Assembly (NCBI GenBank): GCA_049324235.1 | Contig: JBMOLJ010000060.1 | Span: forward strand, 1-64,000 | DNA length: 64,000 bases | Reading direction: 5' to 3' | Source: UBA1431 sp049324235 | GTDB taxonomy: Bacteria; Bacillota; Clostridia; Christensenellales; UBA1431 | Made by a program: the position numbers and the translations under genes | Shown here: piece after piece, positions 9,244 through 17,857 of the stretch | How positions within the stretch are numbered: the stretch's first letter is position 1 | Layout: the number at the start of each line of letters is the position of its first letter | Notes under the pieces: model-generated | What the model saw: the letters and a program-made list of their open reading frames with translations, nothing else | Databases searched by the model: none | Told to the model about the DNA's origin: nothing

Positions 9244-9698
9244 GTGATAGGCCTTCCTTTTCTTTTTACAAGCAATTATCAGCCCGACTCCCGCTCTGCC
9301 TTCCTGCCCAAATATTATCGGTCATCCTCCGGTTCTACGCTTTGGTAAATGTACTTTTATTGAGTTCAAATGCACCACCTTACATAATATTTCAAAACTG
9401 GGAAATTCAAGTAGCGATTTTTGAGCCTGCCATTCTCACACAAGGGTATCACTCCAACAAATTAATTTGCAATAATTCAAACAATAGTTGAATCAACACT
9501 TTGAAATATAAATAACCATGTTTTACCGCATTTTAATAAAACTTTTACGTAACGTAATGGAGCTAGTTTTCACCCGAAATCCGCATGCATACGTCGTAGA
9601 AAAAAGTGGGGTTGTGCACCTCGTTTGCATCATTATTTGGGTTGAAATGGAGGATAATCCATCTTTCAACCCTTTAAAAAACATATTTGTGGGCATAA
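9244..9698. other. Gene-free, AT-rich region upstream of the chemoreceptor
   Basis: Contains the minus-strand promoter region for the chemoreceptor. A 69-codon open frame at 9518 runs into a terminator hairpin and has no ribosome site, so I do not call it. No riboswitch signature was recognised. Confidence 0.5.
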
Positions 9699-9725
9699 AA
9701 GGCGCAGCCAAAATGGCTGCGCCTT
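9699..9725 (-). terminator. Intrinsic terminator of the SDR gene
   Basis: AAGGCGCAGCCA (9699-9710) pairs with TGGCTGCGCCTT (9714-9725). On the minus strand the stem is followed by a short T-run (TTTTATGCC). It lies 30 bases past the SDR stop. Confidence 0.85.
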
Positions 9726-9754
9726 GAAAATTTACGTAAGTTTAAAGATATGCC

Positions 9755-10528
9755 TTAACTCATGCGCGCGCCCGTTATCAACAGGACTTCGCCGGAGACA
9801 TAGCTTGCAAGGTCGCTTGCCAGGAACAGCACCGCCTTCGCAACTTCCTCGGGTTCGCCCATGCGCCCCATTGGAATGGAAGACAAACGCTTCCTGATGC
9901 CTTCCTCATCCAGCTTGCTGTAATTGTTCTTCACCATTTCCGTTGCGATGGTCCCCGGGGCAATCGCGTTGACCCGTATCCCGTACGGGCCAAGCGTCTT
10001 TGCGCCGAACTTCGTGAGTGCGATGACGCCCGCCTTGGAAGCGCCGTAATCCGCACCCGTGCTTCCGCCCGTAACACCGGCTATGGAAGACGTGTTGACG
10101 ATAACGCCTCCGCCCTGCTCCTTCATCACTTCGGCGCCGTACTTCATGCCCAGGAATACCGAGCGCAGGTTCACGGCCAATACCAGATCCCACTGCTCCT
10201 CTGTCGTGGTAAACAGGTCGCTCATGCGTGCGATGCCCGCATTGTTGATGAGAACGTCCAGGCTTCCCCAGCGCCTGGTCGTAGCCTCGATAGCGCCCTT
10301 GATAGTCTCCGACTTGGAGACGTCCCCCGTATAGACGATCACCTCCGAACCAAGCGCCTCCAACTCGGATTTGGTCTGTTCGATGGGCCCGCCGGCCTGC
10401 AGGTCCACGATGGTGATCCCCTTTGCGCCCGCCTCGGCCATCTTGACAGCTATGCACTTGCCGATGCCCTGCGCGGCTCCCGTTACCATGACCGCTTTCC
10501 CTTCCAGAGAAACATTGTACAATTCCAT
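9755..10528 (-). CDS. Short-chain dehydrogenase/reductase (SDR), substrate unknown
   Basis: 257 residues, the classical SDR length. It shows the cofactor motif TGAAQGIG near residue 15, NNAGIAR, the catalytic Ser in VNTSSIAGV, YGASKAG (Tyr-x-x-x-Lys) and the C-terminal ELVL-like GEVLLITGARMS. An acidic residue after the second strand (IVDLQA) suggests NAD(H) preference. The open frame runs 78 codons further upstream, but that part is a translated dispersed repeat. The ATG at 10528 begins the SDR homology (MELYNVSLEGKAVMVTG), with a weak GGGGTG ribosome site. It may belong with the permease and CdaR-type regulator upstream, as part of a polyol or acid catabolic locus, but that is inference. 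Confidence 0.9.
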   Translation of the reverse strand: MELYNVSLEGKAVMVTGAAQGIGKCIAVKMAEAGAKGITIVDLQAGGPIEQTKSELEALGSEVIVYTGDVSKSETIKGAIEATTRRWGSLDVLINNAGIARMSDLFTTTEEQWDLVLAVNLRSVFLGMKYGAEVMKEQGGGVIVNTSSIAGVTGGSTGADYGASKAGVIALTKFGAKTLGPYGIRVNAIAPGTIATEMVKNNYSKLDEEGIRKRLSSIPMGRMGEPEEVAKAVLFLASDLASYVSGEVLLITGARMS

Positions 10529-10574
10529 CACCCCATATTTAATTATTAACCCGTGATAAACGAGAACTTTTAGA

Positions 10575-10800
10575 CCGTCGACAAACCCTTTGGGTTTGCG
10601 ACGGATTTCCTGTGCGGTTAAATGCCGCTTTTGCGCCATTTTTTCGCTGCTCATTCCGGGGCCCCCGCACAGCGAAGCTTTGTGGGGAATAAGGAGGAGC
10701 AACGCGGCATGCGAGCTTTCATGCTTCCGCGTGGAAGCGAGCGGAGCGCAGTTTGCTCCCACGCTCTGACGCGCATGTCGTCAGATTGGATTTCAAGTGG
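10575..10800. repeat. Dispersed structured repeat, family B, copy 1
   Basis: About 225 bp closely related to 47880-48125. It starts with a hairpin (CCGTCG-CAAACCC / GGGTTTG-CGACGG, 10575-10604) and shares GTGCGGTTAAATGCCGCT, GCGAAGCTTTGTGGGGA, AAGGAGGAGCAACGC, GAAGCGAGCGGAGCG, TTTGCTCC and CGCATGTCGTCAGATT with copy 2. No ribosome site or coherent protein is seen. It ends about 45 bases upstream of the SDR start. Confidence 0.85.
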
Positions 10801-10939
10801 GGGATCCCCCCACACCCCCTTTGGAATGCTTTTGGGCATCCTGACTTTTAATAATAAAAGTGCATCAGGCTTTTGGGAAGGTGACCGTTCAATTTTTTGA
10901 ATATTATATCATATTTATTTTACTATGGATAGTTTGATT

Positions 10940-10992
10940 TATAAAAATACCAGAGGGCAGCGCCTGCGGTGGCATGCAGGGCTGCCCTCTGG
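10940..10992 (-). terminator. Intrinsic terminator of the permease gene
   Basis: CCAGAGGGCAGC (10950-10961) pairs with GCTGCCCTCTGG (10981-10992), with a further inner GCCTGC/GCAGG pairing. On the minus strand it is followed by TATTTTTATAAATC. Confidence 0.9.
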
Positions 10993-11043
10993 TTGAGGTT
11001 ATTATGGCTCTTTTTGTATCTTTAAGCTATTGGCCGTATTAGC

Positions 11044-12114
11044 TCAGGAAACAGCCTGCTTTTTTGAACCGCCAAGCATTGCCACAATGAGGCAGATCGC
11101 TACAATAACCAAAGGAACAACGATACCGGCTTTATCCAGGCCCATTGCCGGGAACAGCGTCATCGTGCAAAGGGAAGCTACAAAAATGGCCATTGCCGGC
11201 GGGTCAACGTGGACGTCTCCATACACATAGAAGCAGTCCGCCAGGAACTCGGCCAGGAACGCTCCGGCCATGCCTATCCCCAGGCCCCAGATGAGGGCGG
11301 TTTCCACAGGAATTCCGGTAATGGAGCCGCCGTTTGCGGTTACGAGCATCAATACCGCGTAACCGGCCGGGAGTGTGATGTGGTGCGTTATAGGGATATC
11401 CATGCCGACAAGCAGCAACAACAGTGAAGTAGCCGAGATAAAGAAGCCGATGAACGGGGCATAACCTGCGGTTTGAGGGAACTGGAAGAGGAGGAACGTT
11501 GCATAGGCCGATACAAGCGCCCAGCCGACGCTGATGACGACCTTCTGCCAGCCGCCGCGCTGCTGCGGAGCCCAGCATGCCAGAAATGTGCCGCCAAAAC
11601 GTCCGCCGTCAGCTTTGATTTCTTCAGGGACTTTGCCCATAATGCTGCCGCCGTCAAATATGGCCTTAATAATCAGCGACAGCGGGAAAATCGCGGTGGC
11701 GCCGCCGTCGGCTTTGAGGCCCAGGAACGCGGAGCCGGTGAGCAATACCATTGTGACATAGCCGATCGCACCGGTAATGCCGCCTACGATCAGGACATCG
11801 GGCTTTTTCAGTCCGGCGAGCGCTGTGCCCACTGCGGCTTTGCCCGATTCAAGGTACCCCATCTTACGCGCATACGCAGCAGCGGCTGCGCCCCCCAGGA
11901 ATGCCATTGCCGGATGGAACCAGAAACCGAACGGAACGCCGCCGATAAAGGGGATTGCAGACCCCCCGGCTGCGGCAGAGACCGGGCCTAGCACAGCATC
12001 GACGCCCATGCCCGCCAGGCCTACCAGACCAGTAAACACGAAGGCCTGGACACCGCCGATGGTCGTACCGACGATACCGGCGGCAAAAGCAAGAATGATA
12101 GAAACGAGATCCAT
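11044..12114 (-). CDS. Polytopic membrane protein, probable permease of unknown family
   Basis: 356 residues, with about nine hydrophobic segments rich in Gly and Ala (IILAFAAGIVGTTIGGVQAF, AFLGGAAAAAYA, VLIVGGITGAIGYVTMVLL, ISVGWALVSAYATFLLF, APFIGFFISATSLLLLLVGM, VPLVIVAICLIVAML). A recurrent GG..GFWFHP and a conserved-looking HH pair (PITHHITLPAG) are visible. I do not recognise the family. It is transcribed away from a CdaR-type regulator across a 330-bp divergent region. Since CdaR-type proteins usually control sugar-acid uptake and catabolism, an organic-acid or polyol transporter is plausible. The start has AGGAGGT eight bases upstream. Confidence 0.75.
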   Translation of the reverse strand: MDLVSIILAFAAGIVGTTIGGVQAFVFTGLVGLAGMGVDAVLGPVSAAAGGSAIPFIGGVPFGFWFHPAMAFLGGAAAAAYARKMGYLESGKAAVGTALAGLKKPDVLIVGGITGAIGYVTMVLLTGSAFLGLKADGGATAIFPLSLIIKAIFDGGSIMGKVPEEIKADGGRFGGTFLACWAPQQRGGWQKVVISVGWALVSAYATFLLFQFPQTAGYAPFIGFFISATSLLLLLVGMDIPITHHITLPAGYAVLMLVTANGGSITGIPVETALIWGLGIGMAGAFLAEFLADCFYVYGDVHVDPPAMAIFVASLCTMTLFPAMGLDKAGIVVPLVIVAICLIVAMLGGSKKQAVS

Positions 12115-12363
12115 ACAATAATACCTCCTATCTTTATTCGGGCCGCAAAGGAGCAAATGCAGCTTTGGGCCAAACGTTTATCTGGTCTAAATCCTAAATA
12201 GGCAACAAGAAACAAGCCGTAATACGGCGATAATGCGCGCAATTACGATTAAAATACTGGTATGTTAATGTTTGCGTTAATTTTGTTTATAATATGACAT
12301 AATTCCGCTTTTTACTATGTATGTTCAATCCAATAATTACCGCTATTATTGTGCTTCCGGTAC

Positions 12364-12391
12364 AAAATACCACTTGGCAATGTGGTATTTT
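12364..12391. promoter_or_regulatory. Perfect inverted repeat, candidate operator in the divergent regulator/permease region
   Basis: AAAATACCAC (12364-12373) and GTGGTATTTT (12382-12391) form a perfect 10-bp dyad with 8-bp spacing, 55 bp upstream of the regulator start. The centre-to-centre geometry (18 bp) suits a dimeric helix-turn-helix protein. The most likely ligand is the adjacent CdaR-type regulator, by location only. Confidence 0.55.
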
Positions 12392-12445
12392 ACATCGCTA
12401 TTTGTTATTATTATGTTAACAAACTTTGCTGGAAGAGGTGTTGAT

Positions 12446-13579
12446 ATGCTCGATAGTGTATTGGCTCAGACGCTGGCAAAGCGAATCATGAAGTATCTGG
12501 GATACAACATCAACATCATGAACGAAAAAGGCATCATCATCGCCAGCGGCGACCAGAAGCGCATCGGGGATTTCCATGAGGTAGCCTACAACGTCATTAA
12601 CGACGGGCTTGATTTCAAGCTCGTGAAACAGGACGAAGAAAACTACATCGGCGTAAAGCCGGGCATCAACATGCCGATCATGAATGAGGGCGAGATCATC
12701 GGCGCGGTGGGCATATCCGGAAACCCCGACGAGGTGTTCAAGTTCGCATATCTTGTGCGGATGTCCGTTGAAGCGATGATCGAACATGAATACTACAAGG
12801 AACAGATACGCAAGCGGCAGAACAAAAAAAATATTTTCTGCAACGCGCTGCTGTTCGAGGAACCGGTAAACATCGCGAGGCTCGAAAACCTTGCAAAAAA
12901 CCTGCATTATGACAAAACGCTGGTCAGGGTGCCTGTTATCATCGAATTATTTTCTTTTAAGGATAACGACGCTATATTAGAAAAAGTAAAAGGCGGCGTC
13001 CTGCACACGAAGCAGGATATTTCCATGACCCTGGGCAACAACTGCATCGCCGTTTTTAAGACGGTTCCCGGCAATCAGCTCAACACTTACAGGCAGACCA
13101 TGCTCCAGTATATTGAAAACATCAACAGTCTCCTGCCCGAACCGGACAGATGCACGTTCTTTGTCGGGACCCCGCAGGCGCGGCTGGAGGATTACAGGCA
13201 GGCCTTCAGCCATGTGACCTGGCTGGAGGACCATATCAAGCCGGCAGTGGGCGCGGTGTACTTCTTCATGGATTATCTGCTCCAGTATTTTCAGGACATG
13301 GTGCCCTTCAGTATTTTTGAGAGTGTTTTTTCGCCCTATACCGAATCGATCGATAAATACGGCAGGGATATCTTCATCGAGACCGCTAACGCCCTCTACC
13401 AAAGCGGCATGAATATCAACAAGGCTTCAAAAGCGCTGTTCATGCACCGCAACACCATCCTTTTCCGGCTCAAGAAAATGAAGGAGACCATAGGCATAGA
13501 CCCACTGCACAACATGAGCGACCAGCAGCTCCTTTTCCAGCTGCTCCATTATGTCAAAAACATGGACAGGATACGGTAA
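12446..13579 (+). CDS. CdaR/PucR-type transcriptional regulator (sugar-diacid-recognition family)
   Basis: 377 residues. The N-terminal 130 residues match the sugar diacid recognition domain layout (LAQTLAKRIMKYLGYNINIM, GIIIASGDQKRIGDFHEVAY, KPGINMPIMNEGEIIGAVGI). A middle region follows, then a PucR-type C-terminal helix-turn-helix (ALYQSGMNINKASKALFMHR, NTILFRLKKMKETIGIDPL). Relatives such as CdaR activate genes for glucarate, galactarate or glycerate use. The ATG at 12446 has AGAGGTG just upstream; the frame is open 43 codons further but crosses the AT-rich promoter. It is divergent from the unknown permease and probably controls it. Confidence 0.9.
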   Translation: MLDSVLAQTLAKRIMKYLGYNINIMNEKGIIIASGDQKRIGDFHEVAYNVINDGLDFKLVKQDEENYIGVKPGINMPIMNEGEIIGAVGISGNPDEVFKFAYLVRMSVEAMIEHEYYKEQIRKRQNKKNIFCNALLFEEPVNIARLENLAKNLHYDKTLVRVPVIIELFSFKDNDAILEKVKGGVLHTKQDISMTLGNNCIAVFKTVPGNQLNTYRQTMLQYIENINSLLPEPDRCTFFVGTPQARLEDYRQAFSHVTWLEDHIKPAVGAVYFFMDYLLQYFQDMVPFSIFESVFSPYTESIDKYGRDIFIETANALYQSGMNINKASKALFMHRNTILFRLKKMKETIGIDPLHNMSDQQLLFQLLHYVKNMDRIR

Positions 13580-13592
13580 AGCACCCAGCGTA

Positions 13593-15041
13593 TCATTTTC
13601 CTTTCCCCTGTATTTCCATTGATACAACCCTTCCTCCCTTTTTCTCAGGCGATGCCAAAGCGCTGTGCCTGTAGCTGTAAAAATAATAGATGACCAGGCC
13701 CAGGGCGATCCATACGGCGAACCGTATCCAGGTGGTTACGGGCAGGTTCAGCATGAGATAGACCGAGAGCAATGCGGACAGCGCGGGAAGAAAGGGCGCC
13801 CAGGGCACCCTGAACGGCCGTTCGAGGTCCGGCTGCGTCCTGCGCAGTATGATGACGCCCACCGCCACGACGGCGAGCGCCGAAAGCGTCCCGATGTTCG
13901 CCATTTCCGCAATAAGCCCTACAGGGAGAAAAGCGCCTATTAAACTCACTGCCAGCCCGATGATCAGCGTATCGAGATAGGGCGTTTTATATTTTTTGTG
14001 TATCCTTGAAAAAACCGGCGGCAGAAGCCTGTCCCTGGACATGGCGAAAAAGACCCTGCTTTGCGCAAACAATACGGCAATGAGGACGCTGGTCAGTCCG
14101 GCGAGCGCCCCGACGGATACCAGCGCCGAAGCCCAGCGGATACCTGCCGACAGCAAGGCGGCCGCTATCGGCGACGACGTATTGAGTTGGGTATAATTGA
14201 GCATCCCCGTCAAAACCACGGATACCGCGATATAGAGCAGGGTGGAAATTAGAAGCGAACTGATGATTCCCCTGGGCAGGTCGCGTTTGGGATTGCGCAC
14301 TTCCTCGGCCGCCGTTGCAACCGCGTCAAAGCCGATATAGGCAAAGAAGACGATTGCAGCTCCCTGCACGATGCCGGAAACACCAAAGGGCGTAAAGGGG
14401 ACCCAGTTTGCCGTATTGATCCTGCACACCCCCAGCGCGATAAACAAAGCGACGACCAGCAGCTTGACGGCGACGATGATCTTTGTCGCGCCCGCGCTTT
14501 CCCTGGTCCCGCGGATGACGATCCACGTGACCAGCAGCGCGATGAGCACTGCCGGAATATTAATGATACCACCCTCGGAAACGGAGGCCGTAAACGCAGC
14601 GGGCAAAACAACCCCGACCGATCTGAGCATGTCGCTGAAATACGAACTCCACCCGACCGCAACCGCCCCCGCCGCGACCAGGTATTCCAGGATAAGGTTC
14701 CAGCCTATCAGCCAGGCGATGATCTCGCCCATGGACGCGTACGCATATGCGTACGCGCTTCCCGCGACAGGCACCATCGACGCGAGTTCGGCATAGCAGA
14801 GCGCGGCCAGGGCGGCGGCGATGCCCGAAAGGACGAACGAGATGATCACGGCAGGCCCGGCGTATTTTGCCGCGGCAACGCCGGTCAGCACGAATATGCC
14901 GGTGCCGATGATCGCCCCCACGCCCAAAGCGGTGAGGTCAAGCGCGCCCATGGCCCTTTTCAGCCCCTGTTTCCCGTCTTTGTCTTCTCCAGCCGATTTA
15001 TCGATCGCTTTCTTCCTGAACGCAGTCCTGACCGGAAGCAT
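13593..15041 (-). CDS. APC-superfamily amino acid permease (cationic amino acid transporter type)
   Basis: 482 residues with 12 predicted membrane helices. The first transmembrane segment holds the APC signature GVGAIIGTGIFVLTG, followed by SFVLSGIAAALAALCYAEL and VPVAGSAYAYAYASMGE, as in Bacillus YfnA and the CAT family (TC 2.A.3.3). FFAYIGFDAVATAAEEVRNP and RDLPRGI are also conserved in this group. It should import amino acids by proton symport. A basic N-terminal tail of about 25 residues precedes the first helix. The ribosome site is weak (GGGTG). It is transcribed divergently from the response regulator at 15210 and converges with the CdaR-type gene. Confidence 0.92.
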   Translation of the reverse strand: MLPVRTAFRKKAIDKSAGEDKDGKQGLKRAMGALDLTALGVGAIIGTGIFVLTGVAAAKYAGPAVIISFVLSGIAAALAALCYAELASMVPVAGSAYAYAYASMGEIIAWLIGWNLILEYLVAAGAVAVGWSSYFSDMLRSVGVVLPAAFTASVSEGGIINIPAVLIALLVTWIVIRGTRESAGATKIIVAVKLLVVALFIALGVCRINTANWVPFTPFGVSGIVQGAAIVFFAYIGFDAVATAAEEVRNPKRDLPRGIISSLLISTLLYIAVSVVLTGMLNYTQLNTSSPIAAALLSAGIRWASALVSVGALAGLTSVLIAVLFAQSRVFFAMSRDRLLPPVFSRIHKKYKTPYLDTLIIGLAVSLIGAFLPVGLIAEMANIGTLSALAVVAVGVIILRRTQPDLERPFRVPWAPFLPALSALLSVYLMLNLPVTTWIRFAVWIALGLVIYYFYSYRHSALASPEKKGGRVVSMEIQGKGK

Positions 15042-15209
15042 CGCATCACACCCGTGTTTGTTTTAGCAATAGTTTTCGCAATAGCGGATAAGTTATGCCT
15101 GCCCGGATTTTTTGCTTTCAAATTGTATAATTATACGTTTCCCCTATACTTTACGTTTTGTGCTATGATAATGCCATCAGGCGGATTCTGTAAAGGAAAG
15201 GGGCTTTTT

Positions 15210-15899
15210 ATGGCAAACGTATTGCTGGTAGAGGACGACGCAGCCTTGGCGGAGGGGCTAACCTATGCCCTGAATCTGGAGAAATTCGCCGTTTCCCATG
15301 TGCGCACCCTGCGGCAGGCGGATGACGCATTGCAGACGCAAAAGTTCGGCATCATCATACTGGACGTCATGCTGCCTGACGGCAGCGGGCTGGACTTTAT
15401 CACAAAAATAAAGGAACGCTATGCTACGCCCGTACTCTTCCTGACAGCCTGCGACCAGGAATACCAGATCATACTGGGGTTGGATCGCGGCGCAGACGAT
15501 TATATCACCAAGCCGTTCCGCGTGCGTGAACTCATCTCGCGCATACGGGTCATACTGCGGCGCACTGGCGCCACGTCTTCGTTCCGGCTGGTCTCCGGCC
15601 CCCTGACGCTGGATACGCAAAGCACCGAACTTCATCTCAGCGGCGAACCTCTCCCGCTGACGCTGATGGAGTACAGACTGCTGCTGTATTTCATGAAACA
15701 CCCCAAACAGGTGCTGACCCGCGCGCGCCTTTTAGCCGGACTGTGGGATAACGGCGGCCAGTTCGTGGATGACAACACGCTGTCCGTGAACATCCGCAGG
15801 CTGCGCGAAAAAATTGAAGAAAACAGCGCCACTCCCCAATATATCATCACCGTGCGGGGAATCGGTTACATGTGGAACAGGGAGGTGGCGGGCGTTTGA
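15210..15899 (+). CDS. OmpR/PhoB-type response regulator
   Basis: 229 residues. The receiver domain runs 1-115 with the acidic pocket VEDDAAL, phosphoacceptor Asp in IIILDVMLPDGSG, Thr in LFLTACD and Lys in DDYITKPF. A winged-helix DNA-binding domain follows at 130-225 (TLMEYRLLLYFMKHPKQVLT, VDDNTLSVNIRRLREKIEE, YIITVRGIGYMWN). The ATG at 15210 begins the receiver homology and has GGAAAGG upstream. It overlaps the sensor kinase gene by 4 bases and is followed by an ABC exporter, the classical arrangement of antimicrobial-peptide or envelope-stress sensing modules. Confidence 0.95.
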   Translation: MANVLLVEDDAALAEGLTYALNLEKFAVSHVRTLRQADDALQTQKFGIIILDVMLPDGSGLDFITKIKERYATPVLFLTACDQEYQIILGLDRGADDYITKPFRVRELISRIRVILRRTGATSSFRLVSGPLTLDTQSTELHLSGEPLPLTLMEYRLLLYFMKHPKQVLTRARLLAGLWDNGGQFVDDNTLSVNIRRLREKIEENSATPQYIITVRGIGYMWNREVAGV

Positions 15900-16924
15900 A
15901 ACAGCCCTCGTTCTACGGAAAAAGGCGGTATTCTATTGCCTTCAAATACCTTTTGTGCTTTATCCCGCTCGGTCTTTACCTGCTGATTCAAAGGGACAGG
16001 GCAGACTATGTGGCAGCCGTTTTGTTGCTGCTTTCGGCGCTTGCGGCCTGCTGCATCCTGTTTTTTAGTGCCCGTAGGGAACGCAGGATGCTGGGGGGCC
16101 TGCAAAAAATCGCCGATGCGGCGGAATCCGGATTTGCAGCAGAACTGTCCACCCTGGACGAAGGGATGCTGGGCGCGGTGCAGCACGCCCTGTGCAAGAT
16201 CGTGAACGAAGCGCGGCACACCATTGCGTCCGGTGCGGCACAGAAGGAGTATATGCAGGAATTCGTTTCCCACATATCCCATCAGATGAAGACCCCCATC
16301 GCTTCCATCAGCATGTACCACGAGCTGATGCAGGATAACCCTGAGATGCCGCGCGCCGACGCCGAACGCTTTCTGCACCGCTCGCAGGAGCAGCTAAAAA
16401 GGCTGGAATGGCTGATTAGCACGCTGCTGCAGATCGCCAGGCTGGAAGCCGACAGCATCGTCATGGAAATGCGCCCCCAATCCCTTATATCCACCCTCCA
16501 CAGTGCAATGAAGACTTTTGAAGAGATCGCCGCCCAAAAAGGGATTGCTCTGAATCTGGACGCCGGAGAGGACTATCCGCTGCCGCATGATGAAAAATGG
16601 CTGACGCAGGCCTTTGAAAATCTCATCAAAAACGCCATCGAGCATACGGATGCGGGCGGGACCGTCGGCATACAGACCGGCCAGAACAATTTTTACGTGT
16701 GGGTCAAAATTGCAGACAACGGCGCGGGCATGGATGAAGAGAAGATAAAGCATATTTTCGACGCGTTCTACAGCCACAGGGAGGACGATTCCGTCGGTGC
16801 GGGGCTGGGGCTTGCGCTCGTGAAATCCATCATCAAGCGGCATGGCGGGGAGATCTATGTGAAAAGCAAAAAGGGCGTGGGTACGCGCTTTGAGATCACC
16901 TTCGATAAAAGCCGCGCATCGTAA
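15896..16924 (+). CDS. Intramembrane-sensing histidine kinase (BceS/VanS-like)
   Basis: 342 residues starting at a TTG that overlaps the regulator's TGA stop; GGAGG lies 10 bases upstream and no ATG is available nearby. Two membrane helices (about 15-32 and 38-58) are joined by a very short outside loop, the hallmark of kinases that sense through a partner transporter rather than an extracellular domain. The dimerisation domain has the phosphorylatable His in EFVSHISHQMKTPIASISMY. The ATPase domain shows the N box (FENLIKNAIEHTD), G1 (DNGAGMDEE) and G2 (SVGAGLGLALVKSI). It should act with the adjacent regulator and the ABC exporter at 17177-20529. Confidence 0.93.
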   Translation: MKQPSFYGKRRYSIAFKYLLCFIPLGLYLLIQRDRADYVAAVLLLLSALAACCILFFSARRERRMLGGLQKIADAAESGFAAELSTLDEGMLGAVQHALCKIVNEARHTIASGAAQKEYMQEFVSHISHQMKTPIASISMYHELMQDNPEMPRADAERFLHRSQEQLKRLEWLISTLLQIARLEADSIVMEMRPQSLISTLHSAMKTFEEIAAQKGIALNLDAGEDYPLPHDEKWLTQAFENLIKNAIEHTDAGGTVGIQTGQNNFYVWVKIADNGAGMDEEKIKHIFDAFYSHREDDSVGAGLGLALVKSIIKRHGGEIYVKSKKGVGTRFEITFDKSRAS

Positions 16925-16976
16925 CCTGTGATTAATCCGCGGTAAACAGAGCCTGTTAAAAAGAAGCAACCATTTT

Positions 16977-17069
16977 GTCATTCTGAAGGAGCAAAGCGAT
17001 GGAAGAATCTTTTGCATTAATGATAGGATTCTTCACTACCCAAGATTCTTCGCTGCGCTCAGAATGACA
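16977..17069. repeat. Dispersed palindromic repeat, family A, copy 2
   Basis: GTCATTCTGAAGGAGCAAAG ... GAAGAATC on the left and GATTCTTCGCTGCGCTCAGA ATGAC on the right form a long imperfect palindrome, with an internal GGATTCTTCAC third arm. It lies between the sensor kinase and the ABC ATPase, so the ABC genes probably have their own promoter within 17070-17160. Confidence 0.85.
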
Positions 17070-17176
17070 GATAAGTTTTTGCGCCTATCTTACAAAATTG
17101 TAAGCGCATCCGTCACCGTATTGCAAATCCTCTCTGCTATCCTGTACATGGAAAGTACTGTAAGGGAGGAAATAGC

Positions 17177-17857
17177 ATGATTTTACAGACGCAGAACCTG
17201 TCGCACGCCTACGGAACGGATGAAACCAGGGTGGAAGCGCTTAACAATGTGAGCATCAGCATAAGAAAAGGGGAATTCGTGGCCATCATGGGCCCCAGCG
17301 GCTGCGGGAAATCCACCCTGATGCACATGCTGGGCGGCATGGACCGTCCGCAGGAGGGCAGCATCACCGTGGGAGGCCTCGTTATCACCAGCCTTGGCGA
17401 AAAGGAACTGGCGGTGTTCCGGCGCAGGCAGGTGGGGTTCATCTTCCAGAACTTCAACCTGATCCCGGTCCTTACCGCAAAGGAAAATATCCTGCTGCCG
17501 CTGCTTCTCGACAACCAGAAATGCGACGAAACGCATTTTGGCGACATTGTGCGCCTTGTGGGGCTTCATGACAGGCTGAACAGCCTTCCCAACCAGCTTT
17601 CGGGCGGCCAGCAGCAGCGCGTGGCCGTAGCCCGCGCGCTGATTTATAAGCCCGCCATCGTACTGGCCGACGAACCCACCGGCAATCTGGACAGTAAAAA
17701 CGCGCTGGAGGTCATCAACCTGTTCAGGCAGTCCGCGCGCAAATACAACCAGTCCTTCGTCATCGTGACCCACGATAAGACCATCGCGTCCTACGCCGAC
17801 CGCATACTCCATATGTCCGACGGGCGCATCGTGGATGAGGAGGTCTGCGGGCTATGA
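17177..17857 (+). CDS. ABC transporter ATP-binding protein (MacB/LolD/BceA type)
   Basis: 226 residues. Walker A GPSGCGKST, Q-loop FIFQNFNLIPVLT, signature LSGGQQQRVAVARAL, Walker B IVLADEPTGNLD and H-loop IVTHD are all intact. The ENILLPLLL segment is typical of the MacB/BceA subgroup that powers FtsX-type permeases. GGGAGG precedes the ATG. It overlaps the permease gene by 4 bases (ATGA), so the two are translationally coupled. It energises export or target-protection of an envelope-active compound, with the two-component system upstream. Confidence 0.95.
   Translation: MILQTQNLSHAYGTDETRVEALNNVSISIRKGEFVAIMGPSGCGKSTLMHMLGGMDRPQEGSITVGGLVITSLGEKELAVFRRRQVGFIFQNFNLIPVLTAKENILLPLLLDNQKCDETHFGDIVRLVGLHDRLNSLPNQLSGGQQQRVAVARALIYKPAIVLADEPTGNLDSKNALEVINLFRQSARKYNQSFVIVTHDKTIASYADRILHMSDGRIVDEEVCGL

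Noticed and set aside
9244..9400. Possible third c-di-GMP riboswitch before the chemoreceptor
   Set aside because: A faint AAAGCGTAG-like stretch lacks the GGGACGCAAAG core and the second stem.
9518..9727. 69-codon plus-strand frame in the gap before the SDR gene
   Set aside because: No ribosome site and its end runs through a terminator hairpin.
10529..10762. 78-codon N-terminal extension of the SDR
   Set aside because: It translates a family B repeat; the SDR homology and a usable start begin at 10528.
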